Assembly: GCA_020444515.1 (NCBI GenBank)
Contig: JAHLKX010000003.1
Coordinates: 448,997-512,996, forward strand
DNA from: Bacteroidota bacterium
GTDB taxonomy: Bacteria > Bacteroidota > Bacteroidia > Bacteroidales > JAADJA01
Length of the DNA: 64,000 bases
Direction of reading: 5' to 3'
How positions within the stretch are numbered: the first letter of the stretch is position 1; each line of letters starts with the position of its first letter. A program made the position numbers and the translations under genes. Below the pieces are notes generated by a model. It had not been told where the DNA came from. It searched no databases and saw only the letters and a program-made list of their open reading frames with translations. Below, piece after piece: positions 51,984 through 60,681 of the stretch.

Positions 51984-54263
51984 ATGAAGAGATTTATACT
52001 CGCTTTACTTTCGATTGTTATTTTTCAAACTGTTTTTGCCGACAAACTGGTAATGATCCATTATCAGGACGCGAAAACACTCAAGAATTATTTTTCTAAT
52101 AATGACGTTAGAATTCATTATGTTTCGGATAATTTCATTATTGCAACTGTAGATGATGATTATCCGGGCAGCCATAAACTAATACAACAGGATAGCTGGA
52201 ACAAAAACGACACCTATTATTTGTCGTGGTTCCACAAGGGTATTGAATCAGAATACTTAAATCAGATCAGTCAGGTAGCGGACATTTATTTGCAAACCGA
52301 GGATTTTCTGATTATATCTCCAAAAGCAAATGCAAAATTACATCCTCCCATCAATGGTCGACTTACCAGGATCGTTAATAAGGAAATAAGCCAGGCAGGA
52401 TCATTCCTGAAATCAGGGGAAGGGATCGTGAAGTTTGATCCGGATATCGAAGCCATAATAGAAGAAGTTGATACGAATATTTACCTGACCAACCTACAGC
52501 ATCTTCAGGATTATGGTACCCGAAATGCATACAGTCCTGAGGCCATTGAAGCTCAGAACTGGTTAAAAGACCAATTCGAAAGTTACGGGTATGCAGTGGA
52601 GCTATTCGACTTTTCGATGCCAAACGGTCAAGCCAGTGACAATGTGATCGCGACCAAAACCGGAACCAAATATCCTGATGAATATGTGATAATAGGCGGC
52701 CATTATGATTCCTATAGCTATTCAGGACAGGCACCTGGCGCTGATGATGATGCATCCGGTGTTTGTGGCGTTTTGGAAGTGGCGCGTGTAATGGCCGATT
52801 TTGAAACCGATCGTACCGTATTATTCTGTGCATGGTCAGGTGAAGAATATGGTTTGTATGGCAGTGAGGCTTATGCTGATTGGGCTGCCAGCCAGGATAT
52901 GAACATTTTGGGATATTTCAATATTGATATGTGTGGTTACCGAAATCCGGGTGATCCCATCCATACCGATATGATTGCCCCTTCTTCTGCACAACCACTG
53001 GTTCAATTTTACACAGAGGTGTGTGCTTTATACCTGCCCGATTTTATTATTGATGCAGGTAACCTTACAGGTGGTGATAGTGACCACACTTCTTTTAACA
53101 ACGCAGGTTATATGGGTATTTTCCCATTTGAAGACAGCCAGAATTACAGCCCCTATATTCATACTTCCAATGATGTGATCGGAACCAGTGTGAATTCCCT
53201 GGAAATGGCTATGATGTTCACGCAGGCAATGGTAGCCAATGTTGCCACCATGGCCAATTATCTGGCACCCCCTGCAAACCTGGTTGCCTTTGCTGGAAAC
53301 GAGTCCGTGGAATTGGTTTGGGAACCACTGGAAGACATTGATCATTACAATGTTTATAAAAACAATGAACCAACGGCAATTGCAGCTACGACGGAACCAA
53401 CGTATTTAGACGAGGATGTGGTTAATTTTGAAACTTATACCTATTACGTAACAGGAGTTTATCCTGATGGTGGAGAGGAAACAGATCCATCAAATATGGC
53501 CACGATTACCCCACTGCCGCCCATGGCTTTTCCCTTTCAGGATGACTTTGAAACAGGAGCTTTATACTGGAATTTTGAAGGAACCTGGGGATTAACTACA
53601 AGCCAGTCATACTCCTCTTCACATGCCATAACAGAAAGCCCCAACGGAAATTACCAAAATAACCTGGAGATCAGTGCCGGATTATACAGTTTTAGCCTTG
53701 AAAATGCCATCAGTGCGGAGTTGCATTTTATGACCAAATACAATCTTGAAACAAACTATGACTATACCTGGCTTGAAATATCCACGGATGGCAATAGCTG
53801 GACAGAATTAGACGAATTCAACGGGGTGCAAAATTCATGGTCGGAAAAGACGTATTCCCTGAATGACTATCTTGAAGAGCCCCATGTATTTATCCGTTTC
53901 AGGTTTTATAGTGATGTCTATGTTACAGAAGATGGCATGTACATTGACGATTTGATGCTGAATGTGGAAAACATCGGAACAACCGGTATGGATGACAACA
54001 GGATAGATGACAAAGTAATGATATATCCCAATCCCATGAAAGGCTCGGCTAACATTGACTTTACCCTGGAAAAGGAAACAGATATTGAAATGAACATATT
54101 GGATGCAATGGGCAAAAATGTGCAGACCATTGAATCACAAAATATGACAGCTGGACATCATTCAGTTGGTTTTACATCGGAACTTTCGGAGGGTATTTAT
54201 TTTATCGTCATAAAATTTAATGGCATTCCTTGCGTTAAAAAAATGGTGATCACAAAAAAATAA
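51984..54263 (+). CDS. secreted M28-family metallopeptidase with T9SS sorting domain
   Basis: 759 aa with a signal peptide (residues 1-19). A propeptide-like region runs to about 170. The M28 catalytic domain has the Zn ligands and catalytic residues in order: His240 (GGHYDSYS), Asp255 (GADDDASG), Glu287/288 (SGEEYG), Asp in FNIDMCGY and His in YIHTSNDV. A fibronectin-type-III domain (about 430-505) and a jelly-roll domain (about 510-655) follow. The last ~75 residues (from YPNPMKGSANIDF to KKMVITKK) form a T9SS type A sorting domain. It is thus an aminopeptidase released or anchored at the surface by T9SS. The gene is monocistronic, with its terminator in the convergent spacer. Confidence 0.93.
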   Translation: MKRFILALLSIVIFQTVFADKLVMIHYQDAKTLKNYFSNNDVRIHYVSDNFIIATVDDDYPGSHKLIQQDSWNKNDTYYLSWFHKGIESEYLNQISQVADIYLQTEDFLIISPKANAKLHPPINGRLTRIVNKEISQAGSFLKSGEGIVKFDPDIEAIIEEVDTNIYLTNLQHLQDYGTRNAYSPEAIEAQNWLKDQFESYGYAVELFDFSMPNGQASDNVIATKTGTKYPDEYVIIGGHYDSYSYSGQAPGADDDASGVCGVLEVARVMADFETDRTVLFCAWSGEEYGLYGSEAYADWAASQDMNILGYFNIDMCGYRNPGDPIHTDMIAPSSAQPLVQFYTEVCALYLPDFIIDAGNLTGGDSDHTSFNNAGYMGIFPFEDSQNYSPYIHTSNDVIGTSVNSLEMAMMFTQAMVANVATMANYLAPPANLVAFAGNESVELVWEPLEDIDHYNVYKNNEPTAIAATTEPTYLDEDVVNFETYTYYVTGVYPDGGEETDPSNMATITPLPPMAFPFQDDFETGALYWNFEGTWGLTTSQSYSSSHAITESPNGNYQNNLEISAGLYSFSLENAISAELHFMTKYNLETNYDYTWLEISTDGNSWTELDEFNGVQNSWSEKTYSLNDYLEEPHVFIRFRFYSDVYVTEDGMYIDDLMLNVENIGTTGMDDNRIDDKVMIYPNPMKGSANIDFTLEKETDIEMNILDAMGKNVQTIESQNMTAGHHSVGFTSELSEGIYFIVIKFNGIPCVKKMVITKK

Positions 54264-54287
54264 CTTTTTCATTTGAATTACATTGGG

Positions 54288-54320
54288 GGCAGAATTCCAG
54301 AAGGATTCTGCCTTTTTTTT
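54288..54320 (+). terminator. intrinsic terminator after the M28 peptidase gene
   Basis: Stem GGCAGAAT..CC (54288-54298) with GGATTCTGCC (54303-54312), one bulged T, 4-nt loop AGAA, then eight T (54313-54320). It reaches the stop of the convergent comEC gene. Confidence 0.9.
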
Positions 54321-56421
54321 ATTTGATGGCCATCCAGGCTCCCATTGTGGAAACATCATGATACTTGATTCCCAATTTTAAACACGCCTCAGTCCATCGC
54401 TTTACATTCCATGGTGCATTGGAAGAATCGATGATCAGCGTTTTAAACTGAATAAGTTCAGTAAGATCATCCATATAGATATCAGGGTTCTCAGACAAAA
54501 TAACCACATCGGTTTGAATTTTATCTCTAACCGGGTAAATAATCGTTTCCGAATCAAACAATAGTATTTTCAAATTTTTAAATTGCATGAAATCACCTTT
54601 TTTAATGATCCAGGGAACGCGGACACAATCCTCATGCAAATCATGAAATCCCGGATTTGAAATACCAGCTTCAATCCATTGTGATTGAATATGGAAATTC
54701 ACTTTGCGATCATCGGCCAGCAGCGAGGAGTCAGCCAGCAATAGCTCATTGCGACCGGATAAAAATCCAATTGCTGTGTGATTCCGGACATTAAAAACAA
54801 TGATATTTTCCTGGTTTAATTGATGATATTTTCTTGTGGTAAAAACGATCATCATTGCAAAAAGGATAGCCAGACCGGAGATAGCAAAAGTCTTCTTTCT
54901 GACAATCCAAAAAATAACCAGACAGACAATAAATCCAATGAACAGGATCAATTCGGGAAAAGTTATATAAAGATTTTTGGATACGGCCATGGGCAAACTA
55001 TCAATCCATCCCACCGAAAAGTTCAAAAACCGGATGATCCAAATTAAAAATTGTGCAATTATTCCGGATACTGCTGGAATAAAACTGGTAATCAAAACCA
55101 GCATTCCGGAATAGAGGATCAGCATTGAAGCTGGAATGGCAATAAGATTGGTGAGTAAAAACAAATTCGGAAATTGATGAAAATAAAAAATACTCAACGG
55201 AAAGGTTGCTATTGTTGCGGTTAAACTTACAACTGTAAGGGACCATATCTGATCCATCAGCCAGTTTCCCGGAATGTACAAATTGTAAACGGGTCTAAAA
55301 AGTGTCACGATTCCAAGCACAGCCATATAGGAAAGCTGAAAACCCACCGCGGTAATGATATAAGGATCAATGACCATTAAAAGGAAAGCAGAAGCCGCCA
55401 GTGAATTATATATATTGGATTTTCGGTGCAGGGAACTTCCAATGATTATAAATGAAAACATGGTTGCCGCCCGCATAACCGATGGGGAAAAACCTGTTAT
55501 GAGCGCATAGAACCAAATAGATAAAAGAAGCAGGATAACCTTCACAAATCGCCAAATTTTCTTCCGGTTCAAAAAGCCAAGCAGGCTATTAAGGATCACG
55601 TAAACGATACCCACATGCAATCCAGACACACATAAAATATGCATGGCTCCTGCTCCTGAAAACTGCCGTTTCTGATCCGCGTCAAGGTGTTCATCATAGC
55701 CGAGTAATATCGCAGAAGCTACAGCATACTCCTTACCCGTCATATCATTTTTTCTCAGTATCCGAAGAAACTGTTCCCTGAGTTTTATTCCAGTCCTTTT
55801 GAAAACATTCCCTTTATTTTGATCGATCCGGGTCCAATATCCAGACCTTACAAATGCCTGCATGTATATACCCCTGTTGGCCAGGTAACGTTTATAATTG
55901 AATTCTCCGGGGTTGGTTGGAGGTTTAACTGCTTGTAATGTAGCATTGATCATCAACCGGTCTCCATAATGCAAATCTTTGACCTTGCCATCTTTTTCAA
56001 AATAGAGCATGAGTTTTCCATCTGCTTTAACAAACCTGTTTTCTTTTTCCCCACCAAGAGCATTTACAATAATTTTATATGATTTTTCCTTTTCAATCAC
56101 CGGTTCTGCGACCTGAACAAGTACCGCACTCAATGAATCCTGATGAATGATATTATGTGGGTTAAACATGGGCGTATTTTCCAACGTTAACTGGTAGCCC
56201 AAAGTCAAAAGAATGCAATTGATAAAAAATCCCTGGACCCAACGAAACCGGTAAATGATCTTACCAGCAAAAAACAGTGTAACCATCAGGTATAGCAAAA
56301 CCAGTATGCCTGAAATTAGCGGCAACATAGCAATCTCAATGGGTATGTTCATTGCTATCAGGATTCCGGTTAAAAAAGGCACTAAAATTCGGACAAACGG
56401 GAATTGATGCCAAATTTGCAT
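54319..56421 (-). CDS. comEC: ComEC/Rec2-family DNA-uptake channel protein
   Basis: 700 aa. Two or three N-terminal membrane helices, a DUF4131-type OB-fold region (about 95-215: KLMLYFEKDGKVKDLHYGDRL), then the Competence domain with its signature HILCVSGLHVGIVYVIL and SPSVMRAATMFSFIIIG. About eight further helices follow. The C-terminal ~170 residues carry no complete metallo-beta-lactamase domain, as in other Bacteroidota ComEC proteins. ComEC moves single-stranded DNA across the inner membrane. No other competence gene is adjacent. Confidence 0.93.
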   Translation of the reverse strand: MQIWHQFPFVRILVPFLTGILIAMNIPIEIAMLPLISGILVLLYLMVTLFFAGKIIYRFRWVQGFFINCILLTLGYQLTLENTPMFNPHNIIHQDSLSAVLVQVAEPVIEKEKSYKIIVNALGGEKENRFVKADGKLMLYFEKDGKVKDLHYGDRLMINATLQAVKPPTNPGEFNYKRYLANRGIYMQAFVRSGYWTRIDQNKGNVFKRTGIKLREQFLRILRKNDMTGKEYAVASAILLGYDEHLDADQKRQFSGAGAMHILCVSGLHVGIVYVILNSLLGFLNRKKIWRFVKVILLLLSIWFYALITGFSPSVMRAATMFSFIIIGSSLHRKSNIYNSLAASAFLLMVIDPYIITAVGFQLSYMAVLGIVTLFRPVYNLYIPGNWLMDQIWSLTVVSLTATIATFPLSIFYFHQFPNLFLLTNLIAIPASMLILYSGMLVLITSFIPAVSGIIAQFLIWIIRFLNFSVGWIDSLPMAVSKNLYITFPELILFIGFIVCLVIFWIVRKKTFAISGLAILFAMMIVFTTRKYHQLNQENIIVFNVRNHTAIGFLSGRNELLLADSSLLADDRKVNFHIQSQWIEAGISNPGFHDLHEDCVRVPWIIKKGDFMQFKNLKILLFDSETIIYPVRDKIQTDVVILSENPDIYMDDLTELIQFKTLIIDSSNAPWNVKRWTEACLKLGIKYHDVSTMGAWMAIK

Positions 56422-56611
56422 ACCTAAAATTACAATTTTTTTGGATAAATAAATTCAGGGAATAAAAATGGCATTTCAGCAACAATAAATTACACTTGGT
56501 AAGAATTAATAAGTTTTAACAAGCAGATTGTGCTTTTTTTGCAATGAATTCAATCACAATTCAAACAATTAAACAGGGAATCAGTTAAAATTTTACCAAA
56601 AACGTTAAATC

Positions 56612-57319
56612 ATGAAAATCAAACACATCATTTTAGCAATCATCCTGGTTTTTTCCGGAATCCTTCATATGCAGGGACAGGACAATCCGGAATTCAGATA
56701 TTTACTGGGTGGGAATAATGGAAAAGTAAACGTTTCAGGATTTGGAGCCTACACCATTGGATTTTCTCAGGTGGATGGTAACCTGGCTGTTTATAATGGC
56801 GGGGGTGGAGCCGTCTTATTGAACCAGACTGTATATTTTGGTTTATATGGAACCGGATTATCCACACGGCATTATCGAAAAAACCTGACCATGATGGATC
56901 CGGTTAACAATGAGATTTCTTATACCGACCTGGTCACAAATTTTGGTCATGGCGGACTATGGATCGGCTATATTCATGAATCACACAAACCTGTGCATTT
57001 TGGTGCAAGTACAAAAATCGGATGGGGTGGAATCAACCTGACCAATGATTATTACGACAACAATTACGACACCTATGATTATTATTCGGTAGCCAGTGAC
57101 AATGTTTTTGTTCTGACTCCCCAAATTGAAGTGGAAATGAATTTATTGAGATGGTTTAAAATCAATGCTGCTGCAGGCTACCAGATTGTAACGGGAATTA
57201 ATAGTACATATGTAGATTCCAATGGTGAATATCAAAATTATTTTGAAAGTAGTGATTTCAATCAACCGGTCTTCAATTTAACATTTGTTTTTGGAGGGTT
57301 TGGTGGAAAAAGAAATTAA
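56612..57319 (+). CDS. exported beta-barrel-like protein, unknown
   Basis: 235 aa with a signal peptide (ending HMQGQD). The rest has aromatic- and Gly-rich alternating strands (VNVSGFGAYTIGFSQV; FGLYGTGLSTRHY; GHGGLWIGYIHES), consistent with a small outer-membrane barrel. It starts an operon with the TonB-dependent receptor (21 bp gap) and the DUF4249 lipoprotein. No named family. Confidence 0.75.
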   Translation: MKIKHIILAIILVFSGILHMQGQDNPEFRYLLGGNNGKVNVSGFGAYTIGFSQVDGNLAVYNGGGGAVLLNQTVYFGLYGTGLSTRHYRKNLTMMDPVNNEISYTDLVTNFGHGGLWIGYIHESHKPVHFGASTKIGWGGINLTNDYYDNNYDTYDYYSVASDNVFVLTPQIEVEMNLLRWFKINAAAGYQIVTGINSTYVDSNGEYQNYFESSDFNQPVFNLTFVFGGFGGKRN

Positions 57320-57340
57320 TGATAAAAATGTAAAAATGTA

Positions 57341-59713
57341 ATGAAAATTCATTTGATATATATTGTTTTATGTTGTGCACTGGTAATAGGGGCGAAACCT
57401 GTTCTTGCCGATGGGGAGGATGACACAAGGATACGGTTTACCATCAGTGGCCATATTCGGGATGCCTTAACAGGTGAAGATTTGATCGGTGCTACTGTAT
57501 TCGTGCAAGAGTTAAAAACCGGAGGTAGTTCCAATTTATACGGGTTTTACTCAATCAGCCTGGTACCGGGGAATTACACCATTGTCTTTTCTTACATCGG
57601 ATATGAGCAACAACAATATACCATCGATCTGAAAGAAAACATTTCCCGGAATATTGAGCTTGCCCCTGCCAACCAGGAACTTGAAGAAGTTGTGGTAACC
57701 AGCACAGCCATTAATGAAAATGTTACCCGAACAGAAATGAGTTCCATTGACATTGATGCCAAAACAATTAAAAAGATCCCTGCTTTTATGGGTGAAGTTG
57801 ATGTGATTAAAACCATTCAATTGCTCCCCGGTGTTCAAACCATTTCGGAAGGAAGTTCGGGATTTAGTGTGCGTGGAGGAAGCATGGATCAAAACCTCAT
57901 CCAACTGGATGAAGCTCCCGTTTATAACGCTTCACACCTGTTGGGATTTTTTTCAGTGTTCAACAACGATGCCATTAAAGATGTAAAATTATATAAAGGA
58001 GATATTCCTGCATCCTCAGGGGGCAGGTTATCATCCTTACTGGATGTGCGAATGAAAGATGGGAACTCAAAAAAGTTTAGTGCAACAGGCGGAATAGGAA
58101 CCATCTCGAGCCGCCTTACACTGGAAGGGCCCATTGTTAAAGACAAAGTAACATACCTGATTTCAGGGCGAAGAACTTATGCCGACCTGTTTCTAAGGTT
58201 GTCAAGCAATGAAGATATCCGGGACAACATTCTTTATTTCTACGATTTGAATGGTAAAGTAAACTGGGAACTGGATGAGAACAATCGTTTCTATTTTTCC
58301 ACCTACCATGGCAATGATATTTTCAAGAACGATGATTTTAAAATGGGTTGGGGAAACCAAACCTTTACCTTTAGATGGAATCATTTATTCTCCAAAAAAA
58401 TATTCAGCAACATCACGGCAATTCATAGTGAATTTAATTATGAATTGGGTGTTCCTGAAGGATCTGTTAATTCATTTGAATGGACTTCAAGGATGTTGGA
58501 TTATGGCCTAAAAGCTGATCTCGTTTACTATATTAATCCCAACAATACCCTCCGGTTTGGCGTTTCAACAACGTATCACCGTTTCAATCCGGGCCGGGCA
58601 GCCGGGCTGGGTGAAGATGCTTTCTTTACGGAATACGAAGTAGATCACAGCAATGCACTGGAATCAGGACTTTATGTAAGTAATGAGCAGAAAGTTGGAG
58701 CAAGGTTAACGCTCAAATACGGCATACGGTTTTCACACTTCCAGAATGTGGGTTCCGCAACGGTTTACAACTATGATGATTACTTTGATAAGATTGATTC
58801 GGCTACCTATGCTTCGAGGGAATTTTACAGTCCTTATTATGGTTTTGAACCCCGGGTTGGAGCACTTTATGTATTAAATGAAGTTTCATCAGTAAAAGCA
58901 AGCTACTCGCGGACAAGACAGTATATTCATTTGGCACAAAACTCTACAGCAGGAACACCACTCGATGTATGGTTTCCTTCAAGCCCGAATGTTAAACCGC
59001 AAATAGCAGATCAGGTTGCAATTGGATATTTCAGGAATTTTAATGATAACATGATTGAAACTTCTGTAGAGGCGTATTACAAATTCACGCAAAATGCAAT
59101 CGATTTTAAAGACCATGCGGATTTGTTGCTGAACAAAGAATATGAAGGGGAGCTGCGTTTTGGTGAGGCACAAGCCTATGGTCTTGAGTTTCTGGTAAGA
59201 TATAACCTCAACAAATTTTCCGGGTGGGTCGGGTACACACTTTCTCGTACCGAAAGAGAGATCGTTGGAATTCATGAGGGTAAACCCTTCGAAAAAGATC
59301 GGTTTCGGGCTGGCTATGATCGCCCGCACGACATCTCTGTAGTACTTAACTATGAAGCTTCCAAACGTATATCGATCGGTGCTAACTGGGTTTACAGCAC
59401 CGGACAGGCGGTGACTTTCCCAACCGGTAAATTTGAATATGGTAATGTTTATACACCTCTTTTTAGTGATCGTAATGGTTACAGGATGCCTGATTACCAA
59501 AGGCTGGACGTCTCAGCGACACTGCGTAGCAAAGATAAACCAGGACGGAAGTTTTATCATGAATGGAACCTGTCGATTTATAATGCATATGCAAGAAAGA
59601 ATCCATGGGTAATCAACTTTGTTCAGGATGATAACGATCCAAATAAAACTTATGCAGAAATGACTTATCTATTCAGCATTATTCCGGCAATAACATTTAA
59701 CTTTCATTTTTAA
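57341..59713 (+). CDS. TonB-dependent receptor with carboxypeptidase-like N-terminal domain
   Basis: 790 aa with a signal peptide (ending KPVLADG). Residues 32-110 form a carboxypeptidase-regulatory-like domain (ISGHIRDALTGEDLIGATV). The plug domain follows (about 120-230: EEVVVTSTAINENV, FSVRGGSMDQNLIQLDEAPV), then a 22-strand barrel ending with Phe-His-Phe. The type with DUF4249 as a neighbour is common in Bacteroidota and is distinct from SusC. It probably imports a ligand larger than 600 Da; the ligand is unknown. Confidence 0.92.
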   Translation: MKIHLIYIVLCCALVIGAKPVLADGEDDTRIRFTISGHIRDALTGEDLIGATVFVQELKTGGSSNLYGFYSISLVPGNYTIVFSYIGYEQQQYTIDLKENISRNIELAPANQELEEVVVTSTAINENVTRTEMSSIDIDAKTIKKIPAFMGEVDVIKTIQLLPGVQTISEGSSGFSVRGGSMDQNLIQLDEAPVYNASHLLGFFSVFNNDAIKDVKLYKGDIPASSGGRLSSLLDVRMKDGNSKKFSATGGIGTISSRLTLEGPIVKDKVTYLISGRRTYADLFLRLSSNEDIRDNILYFYDLNGKVNWELDENNRFYFSTYHGNDIFKNDDFKMGWGNQTFTFRWNHLFSKKIFSNITAIHSEFNYELGVPEGSVNSFEWTSRMLDYGLKADLVYYINPNNTLRFGVSTTYHRFNPGRAAGLGEDAFFTEYEVDHSNALESGLYVSNEQKVGARLTLKYGIRFSHFQNVGSATVYNYDDYFDKIDSATYASREFYSPYYGFEPRVGALYVLNEVSSVKASYSRTRQYIHLAQNSTAGTPLDVWFPSSPNVKPQIADQVAIGYFRNFNDNMIETSVEAYYKFTQNAIDFKDHADLLLNKEYEGELRFGEAQAYGLEFLVRYNLNKFSGWVGYTLSRTEREIVGIHEGKPFEKDRFRAGYDRPHDISVVLNYEASKRISIGANWVYSTGQAVTFPTGKFEYGNVYTPLFSDRNGYRMPDYQRLDVSATLRSKDKPGRKFYHEWNLSIYNAYARKNPWVINFVQDDNDPNKTYAEMTYLFSIIPAITFNFHF

Positions 59714-59724
59714 AGGCACAGACT

Positions 59725-60564
59725 ATGAAAACAATGAAATATATATCTGCAATTATTGGAATCGCACTTGTATTAGGAGCATGTACTGAAAGAATTGATA
59801 TTGAACTTGATTCGACGTATGAGCGATTAATCGTAGAAAGCCAAATTACCACAGACACAGGTATCCAGTATGTAAGACTTACCAAATCTTCTGATTACTA
59901 CACCGGTAAAGATCCGGATCCGGTCAGTAATGCAAGTGTTAAGCTGAGTGATGGTTTCAATACATGGACTCTTCCAGAAAATTCAAATAAACCGGGTTAT
60001 TACGAAACAAATGAGGATTTCTATGGTGAAACAGGAATAACCTATAGCCTTGATATTGAATTGGAAGAAACCATTGGTGAGCATAAGAGCTACAGCGCCT
60101 CAAGTAAGATCATGAATATTGGTACGATTGATTCGATACGCGTTGAGTACAATCCTGACTGGGAGATTTACGAAGTACAAATATTTGCACTGGAATCACC
60201 AACAAACGACTTTTACATGTTTGAAGTTTTAAAGAATGGGGAGTTATTGACAGATAGCATTAACAAAGTCTGGATTTCAGATGACCGGTATTTTAATGGA
60301 AACTATACAATGGGTGCATTGGTGGGCATTCTTGACCCGGAGAATCCGAGGGAAAATCCTGAACCTGGTGATATCATAACCCTCAAAATGAGCAGCATAA
60401 CCAAAGATTATTACAATTTCATCATCCAGTTGCAGGATCAAACCTTTCAATATCGGAATCCATTGTTCAGCGGCCCGCCGGCCAATGTTTCCACAAATAT
60501 TGAAAATGCTCATGGTTTCTTTGCTACCTATTCAACAACGTATTCATCAACCATATATCAATGA
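59725..60564 (+). CDS. DUF4249 lipoprotein, partner of the TonB-dependent receptor
   Basis: 279 aa. Lipobox LGAC with Cys20. The mature part begins with the family pattern CTERIDIELDSTYERLIVESQITTD, an Ig/transthyretin-like start, and continues with PVSNASVKLSDG and the DFYMFEVLKNGEL block. DUF4249 proteins usually sit next to a TonB-dependent receptor (here 11 bp downstream) and are thought to act as a lid or substrate-binding partner, by analogy with SusD. A terminator follows. Confidence 0.9.
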   Translation: MKTMKYISAIIGIALVLGACTERIDIELDSTYERLIVESQITTDTGIQYVRLTKSSDYYTGKDPDPVSNASVKLSDGFNTWTLPENSNKPGYYETNEDFYGETGITYSLDIELEETIGEHKSYSASSKIMNIGTIDSIRVEYNPDWEIYEVQIFALESPTNDFYMFEVLKNGELLTDSINKVWISDDRYFNGNYTMGALVGILDPENPRENPEPGDIITLKMSSITKDYYNFIIQLQDQTFQYRNPLFSGPPANVSTNIENAHGFFATYSTTYSSTIYQ

Positions 60565-60598
60565 TAATTTTTAGTTTCATACTAATTATTGGTTTGCA

Positions 60599-60632
60599 GA
60601 AAAAGAAGTCTTTGGGCTTCTTTTTCCTTTTT
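60599..60632 (+). terminator. intrinsic terminator after the DUF4249 gene
   Basis: Stem GAAAAAGAAG (60599-60608) with CTTCTTTTTC (60617-60626), 8-nt loop, then CTTTTT. AT-rich but perfectly paired. Confidence 0.75.
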
Positions 60633-60655
60633 CGCCAACCGTCCGTCAGATTATG

Positions 60656-60663
60656 TATATTTG
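60656..60663 (+). promoter_or_regulatory. -7 box of the receptor/YfiR/sensor operon
   Basis: TATATTTG, 18 bp before the chosen ATG at 60682; no TTTG at -33. It supports the short start of the receptor gene. Confidence 0.5.
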
Positions 60664-60681
60664 AAAATTAAATTTGAAAGC

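Noticed and set aside
57341..60564. SusC/SusD polysaccharide utilisation locus
   Set aside because: The receptor is not of the SusC length or type, the partner is DUF4249 and not SusD, and no glycan enzymes flank it.
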